The notes below the pieces were generated by a model. That model was not told the origin of the DNA and did no database searches. It saw only the letters and a program-made list of their open reading frames with translations. This document shows, piece by piece, positions 39,868 through 42,210 of a stretch of DNA of 42,210 bases; position 1 is the stretch's first letter; each line of letters opens with the position of its first letter. The position numbers and the translations under genes are program-made. The DNA is from Kiritimatiellia bacterium (lineage in GTDB: Bacteria > Verrucomicrobiota > Kiritimatiellia > JAAZAB01): contig JAQUQV010000001.1 in the NCBI GenBank assembly GCA_028715905.1, positions 114,704-156,913 of the forward strand, read 5' to 3'.

Positions 39868-41403
39868 ATGCTCGCTAAAGTGCATTCCGGCGCCGTTTAT
39901 GGCATTGATGCTTATCCGGTTGAAATTGAGGTGAACGAGGGGCGCGGCGACCCGCAAACGGTGATCGTCGGCCTGCCGGACACCGCCGTCAAGGAAAGCA
40001 AGGACCGGGTCCAGACCGCCATTCTCAATTCCGCATTTGAAATGCCGAAAGGGCGCATCACCATCAACCTCGCCCCGGCCGATATAAAAAAAGAGGGGCC
40101 GGTCTTTGACCTGCCGATCGCCATCGGCATCCTTGCCACGCAGGGATTCATCCCGCTGGAAGCGCTTGCTCAATACGGCATGATCGGCGAACTGGCCCTG
40201 AGCGGCAAAGTGCGCCGGGCAAAAGGCGTGCTGCCGATTGCCATGGCCATGAAAAAAGAAGGACTCAAAATGATCCTCGTGCCGCGGGATAACGCCGATG
40301 AAGCCGCCGTGGTTGAGGGAATAAAAGTTTTCCCCGTCAAAAACCTGCGTGAAGCCGCCGACCTGATCGGCGGATTGAGCCAACCGGCGCCTTTCCGGAT
40401 TGATGTCGCTGAAATATTTGACTCAACGTCCGTTTACGACGAGGATTTTGCCGACGTCAAGGGCCAGGAACAGGCCAAGCGCGCCGTGGAAGTGGCCGTG
40501 GCCGGCGGACATAATTTACTGATGATCGGTCCGCCGGGAACCGGAAAAACCATGCTCGCCAAGCGGATCCCCTCCATTCTGCCCTTGATGACCCTGGAAG
40601 AAGCCTTGGAGACAACCAAAATTCACAGCATCGCCGGCGCGCTCGCCCCCCGCCAGGCGCTGATTACTCACCGTCCTTTCCGCGCCCCGCATCATACGGT
40701 TTCCGACGCCGGACTTTTAGGCGGCGGGGCGCATCCCATGCCGGGCGAGGTCAGCCTGGCCCACCGCGGCGTGCTCTTCCTTGACGAATTGCCGGAATTT
40801 CACCGCAACGCCCTGGAAGTTCTGCGCCAACCGCTTGAAGACGGTTCGGTTACGATTTCCCGCGCTATGGCCAGCATGACGTTTCCCTGCCAGTTCATGC
40901 TGGTCGGCGCCATGAACCCCTGCAAATGCGGCTGGTATGGCGATCCCAAGCATGAATGCCGCTGCAATCCCAACCAGATTCAGAATTATCGCAACAAGAT
41001 TTCCGGGCCTTTGCTTGACAGAATAGACATTCATATTGAGGTTCCATCGGTAAAATATCAGGAATTGACTTCACTCGGCGCCGGAGAACCCTCGGCAAAA
41101 ATCCGCGCACGGGTAATTGCCGCCCGGGAAATACAGAAGGAAAGATTCAAGGGGTTAAGAAAAGTCCATTGCAACGCCGCCATGCGCACCAAGGACACGG
41201 GAAAATTCTGCGCACTCAAGGATGAGGCCCAATCGCTCCTCAAAATGGCCATTCCCGAGCTCAATTTCACCGCCCGGGCCTACGACCGAATTTTGAAAGT
41301 CTCCCGCACCATCGCCGACCTGTCCGGAAAGGAACAGATTGGAAGCGAACATATCTCCGAGGCAATCCAATATAGAACATTGGACAGGCAATTTTGGATT
41401 TGA
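39868..41403 (+). CDS. comM: YifB/ComM-family Mg-chelatase-like AAA+ protein
   Basis: 511 residues. ComM is a hexameric helicase that promotes branch migration during natural transformation in some Gram-negatives; the family is widespread and its role in many phyla is untested. The N-terminal ChlI/Lon-like domain ([31 protein letters not shown]) is followed by Walker A GPPGTGKT at 221-228, the [19 protein letters not shown] block, Walker [12 protein letters not shown] (301-311), and the cysteine-rich insert [22 protein letters not shown]. The C-terminal lid ([17 protein letters not shown]) completes the fold. All motifs are intact. It lies 25 bases after the EncFtn-like gene and converges on the kinase gene. 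Confidence 0.95.
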   Translation: MLAKVHSGAVYGIDAYPVEIEVNEGRGDPQTVIVGLPDTAVKESKDRVQTAILNSAFEMPKGRITINLAPADIKKEGPVFDLPIAIGILATQGFIPLEALAQYGMIGELALSGKVRRAKGVLPIAMAMKKEGLKMILVPRDNADEAAVVEGIKVFPVKNLREAADLIGGLSQPAPFRIDVAEIFDSTSVYDEDFADVKGQEQAKRAVEVAVAGGHNLLMIGPPGTGKTMLAKRIPSILPLMTLEEALETTKIHSIAGALAPRQALITHRPFRAPHHTVSDAGLLGGGAHPMPGEVSLAHRGVLFLDELPEFHRNALEVLRQPLEDGSVTISRAMASMTFPCQFMLVGAMNPCKCGWYGDPKHECRCNPNQIQNYRNKISGPLLDRIDIHIEVPSVKYQELTSLGAGEPSAKIRARVIAAREIQKERFKGLRKVHCNAAMRTKDTGKFCALKDEAQSLLKMAIPELNFTARAYDRILKVSRTIADLSGKEQIGSEHISEAIQYRTLDRQFWI

Positions 41404-41452
41404 TCAGTCCGGATAGGCGGATAAATCAGAGTGAAGCTCACCGCGGGATTCT

Positions 41453-42210
41453 TCACTGTTCCCCCTTGATCCAGACTTGGTTGGATTGATACCAGCACCA
41501 CCCTGGCAACGGCATCCGCACCGGCAATCGAGCCGGGTTCGATTGGACGCGCTGATACAATTCGGTTTTGTTTGGCAGGCCACCGACGGCATCGAGCGTC
41601 TCGACACAGAACGAACCTAGTGCTACGGAGAGTGTCATTGTCCGTTCCAGCGTGCAACCGTTGAGCAGCCCATATAGGAAACCCGCAAATGTCGTATCGC
41701 CGGCGCCGGTTGTCCCCGCAATGGGTACCCGATAACACGGCACCAGTAGTTCGCGATTAACCCAATTGTCAAGCTGTATCGGGGCACATGCCCCCAAGGC
41801 ACGGATCCGTTCTCGGTCAGGTGATGTGCGAATATAGAGACCTTGATCACCCAGCTTGATACCCACCACGGCCGTTCCGCTGGCCAGCAGCCATTCGGCC
41901 ACTTGGGCAAGCCGGTCGCCATGCAGACAAGTGTATTTGCCCCTCGTCATTCGTACCGCCTCTTCCCAACTCGGAAGAAACACATCCACGGCGGGCAGCA
42001 CGTTCTGCAGCCAGCGTGACCAATCTACCTGTCCTTGTCGTGTATTGACGTCCGGCAGCGACATGTCCAGCGAGGTAGTCAGGTTATGTTGCTTGGCACG
42101 TTCAAAGATCCGCCGAGCATCCCTTCCATTATGCAACGCCAGACGTAACAGCAGCGGGGGGTAGCCGATATGTAACAAGTGGGCATGTTTAAGCATCGCG
42201 TCCGAAACAT
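41453..42210 (-). CDS. PfkB-family carbohydrate kinase, 5' end outside window
   Basis: The C-terminal 250 or so residues of a ribokinase/PfkB-type sugar kinase. The frame stays open to the right edge, so the N-terminus is missing. DVFLPSWEEAVRMTRG (about the substrate lid region) and GTTGAGDTTFAGFLYGLL, the PfkB signature with the catalytic Asp, are clear. The product would be a phosphorylated sugar or nucleoside; the substrate is unknown. The last 25 residues (PLPGWCWYQSNQVWIKGEQ) extend past the usual end. Base usage is visibly less biased towards G/C third positions than in comM, so it may have a different history. A 49-base gap separates the converging stops. Confidence 0.82.
   Translation of the reverse strand, partial: VSDAMLKHAHLLHIGYPPLLLRLALHNGRDARRIFERAKQHNLTTSLDMSLPDVNTRQGQVDWSRWLQNVLPAVDVFLPSWEEAVRMTRGKYTCLHGDRLAQVAEWLLASGTAVVGIKLGDQGLYIRTSPDRERIRALGACAPIQLDNWVNRELLVPCYRVPIAGTTGAGDTTFAGFLYGLLNGCTLERTMTLSVALGSFCVETLDAVGGLPNKTELYQRVQSNPARLPVRMPLPGWCWYQSNQVWIKGEQ

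Overview
The window looks like chromosomal DNA of a Gram-negative, meso-diaminopimelate-walled bacterium with GC-rich genes. Outer-membrane biogenesis genes (lptE-like, bamD-like), a MurE carrying the DNPR motif, lipoproteins, a TM-rich proton pyrophosphatase and a GT4/GH130 pair fit a member of the PVC group such as Kiritimatiellota/Verrucomicrobiota. That placement is inference; no rRNA gene is present. Shine-Dalgarno sites are clear for some genes and absent for others.

Layout. 1-303: intergenic, with an inverted repeat. 304-1266 (+): flippase-like membrane protein. 1263-8286 (-): amino-acid unit hom-lysC-cimA-valS, giving the aspartate-to-homoserine branch, threonine-independent (citramalate) isoleucine entry, and the tRNA synthetase for valine. 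8427-9554 (-): AmmeMemoRadiSam-type radical SAM protein with a Tat signal. 9640-15809 (-): an envelope or exopolysaccharide acetylation block (AlgJ/AlgX-like SGNH protein, AlgI-like MBOAT, a propeller+LamG lipoprotein, a hexapeptide acyltransferase). Divergent from it, 15945-19708 (+): a translationally coupled GT4-family glycosyltransferase and GH130 phosphorylase/hydrolase. 19827-20881 (-): two poorly characterised genes.

20969-28234 (-): a compact division/wall (dcw) operon, mraZ - small orf - small zinc-motif orf - rsmH - ftsL - ftsI - murE - murF. It is bounded by a promoter overlapped by three GTG-type repeats at exact 10-bp period (a MraZ-type operator) and by a probable intrinsic terminator after murF. 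28496-30235 (+): two-domain GT2 glycosyltransferase. 30309-31941 (-): YacP-like NYN protein, hypA and hypB, with no hydrogenase or urease genes in view. 32170-32433 (+): rpsT. 32586-34102 (-): bamD-like and lptE-like genes overlapping by 4 bp. 34216-37436 (-): hppA pyrophosphatase overlapping a PhnP-like metallo-beta-lactamase hydrolase by 1 bp.

37609-37685 (+) is tRNA-Arg(CCG). Next to it lies a decayed accessory segment (37686-39505) holding a long imperfect inverted repeat, a retropepsin-like gene, an apparently frameshifted DUF5678-like gene and a glycoside-hydrolase-like fragment. Ordinary genes then resume: an encapsulated-ferritin-like protein and comM (+), and a PfkB-type sugar kinase (-) cut by the right edge.

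The strongest non-routine observations are the MraZ operator, the two small genes inside the dcw operon, the NYN-hypA-hypB unit, the hppA-MBL coupling, the inverted-repeat scar beside tRNA-Arg, and a dispersed intergenic hairpin family (four copies).
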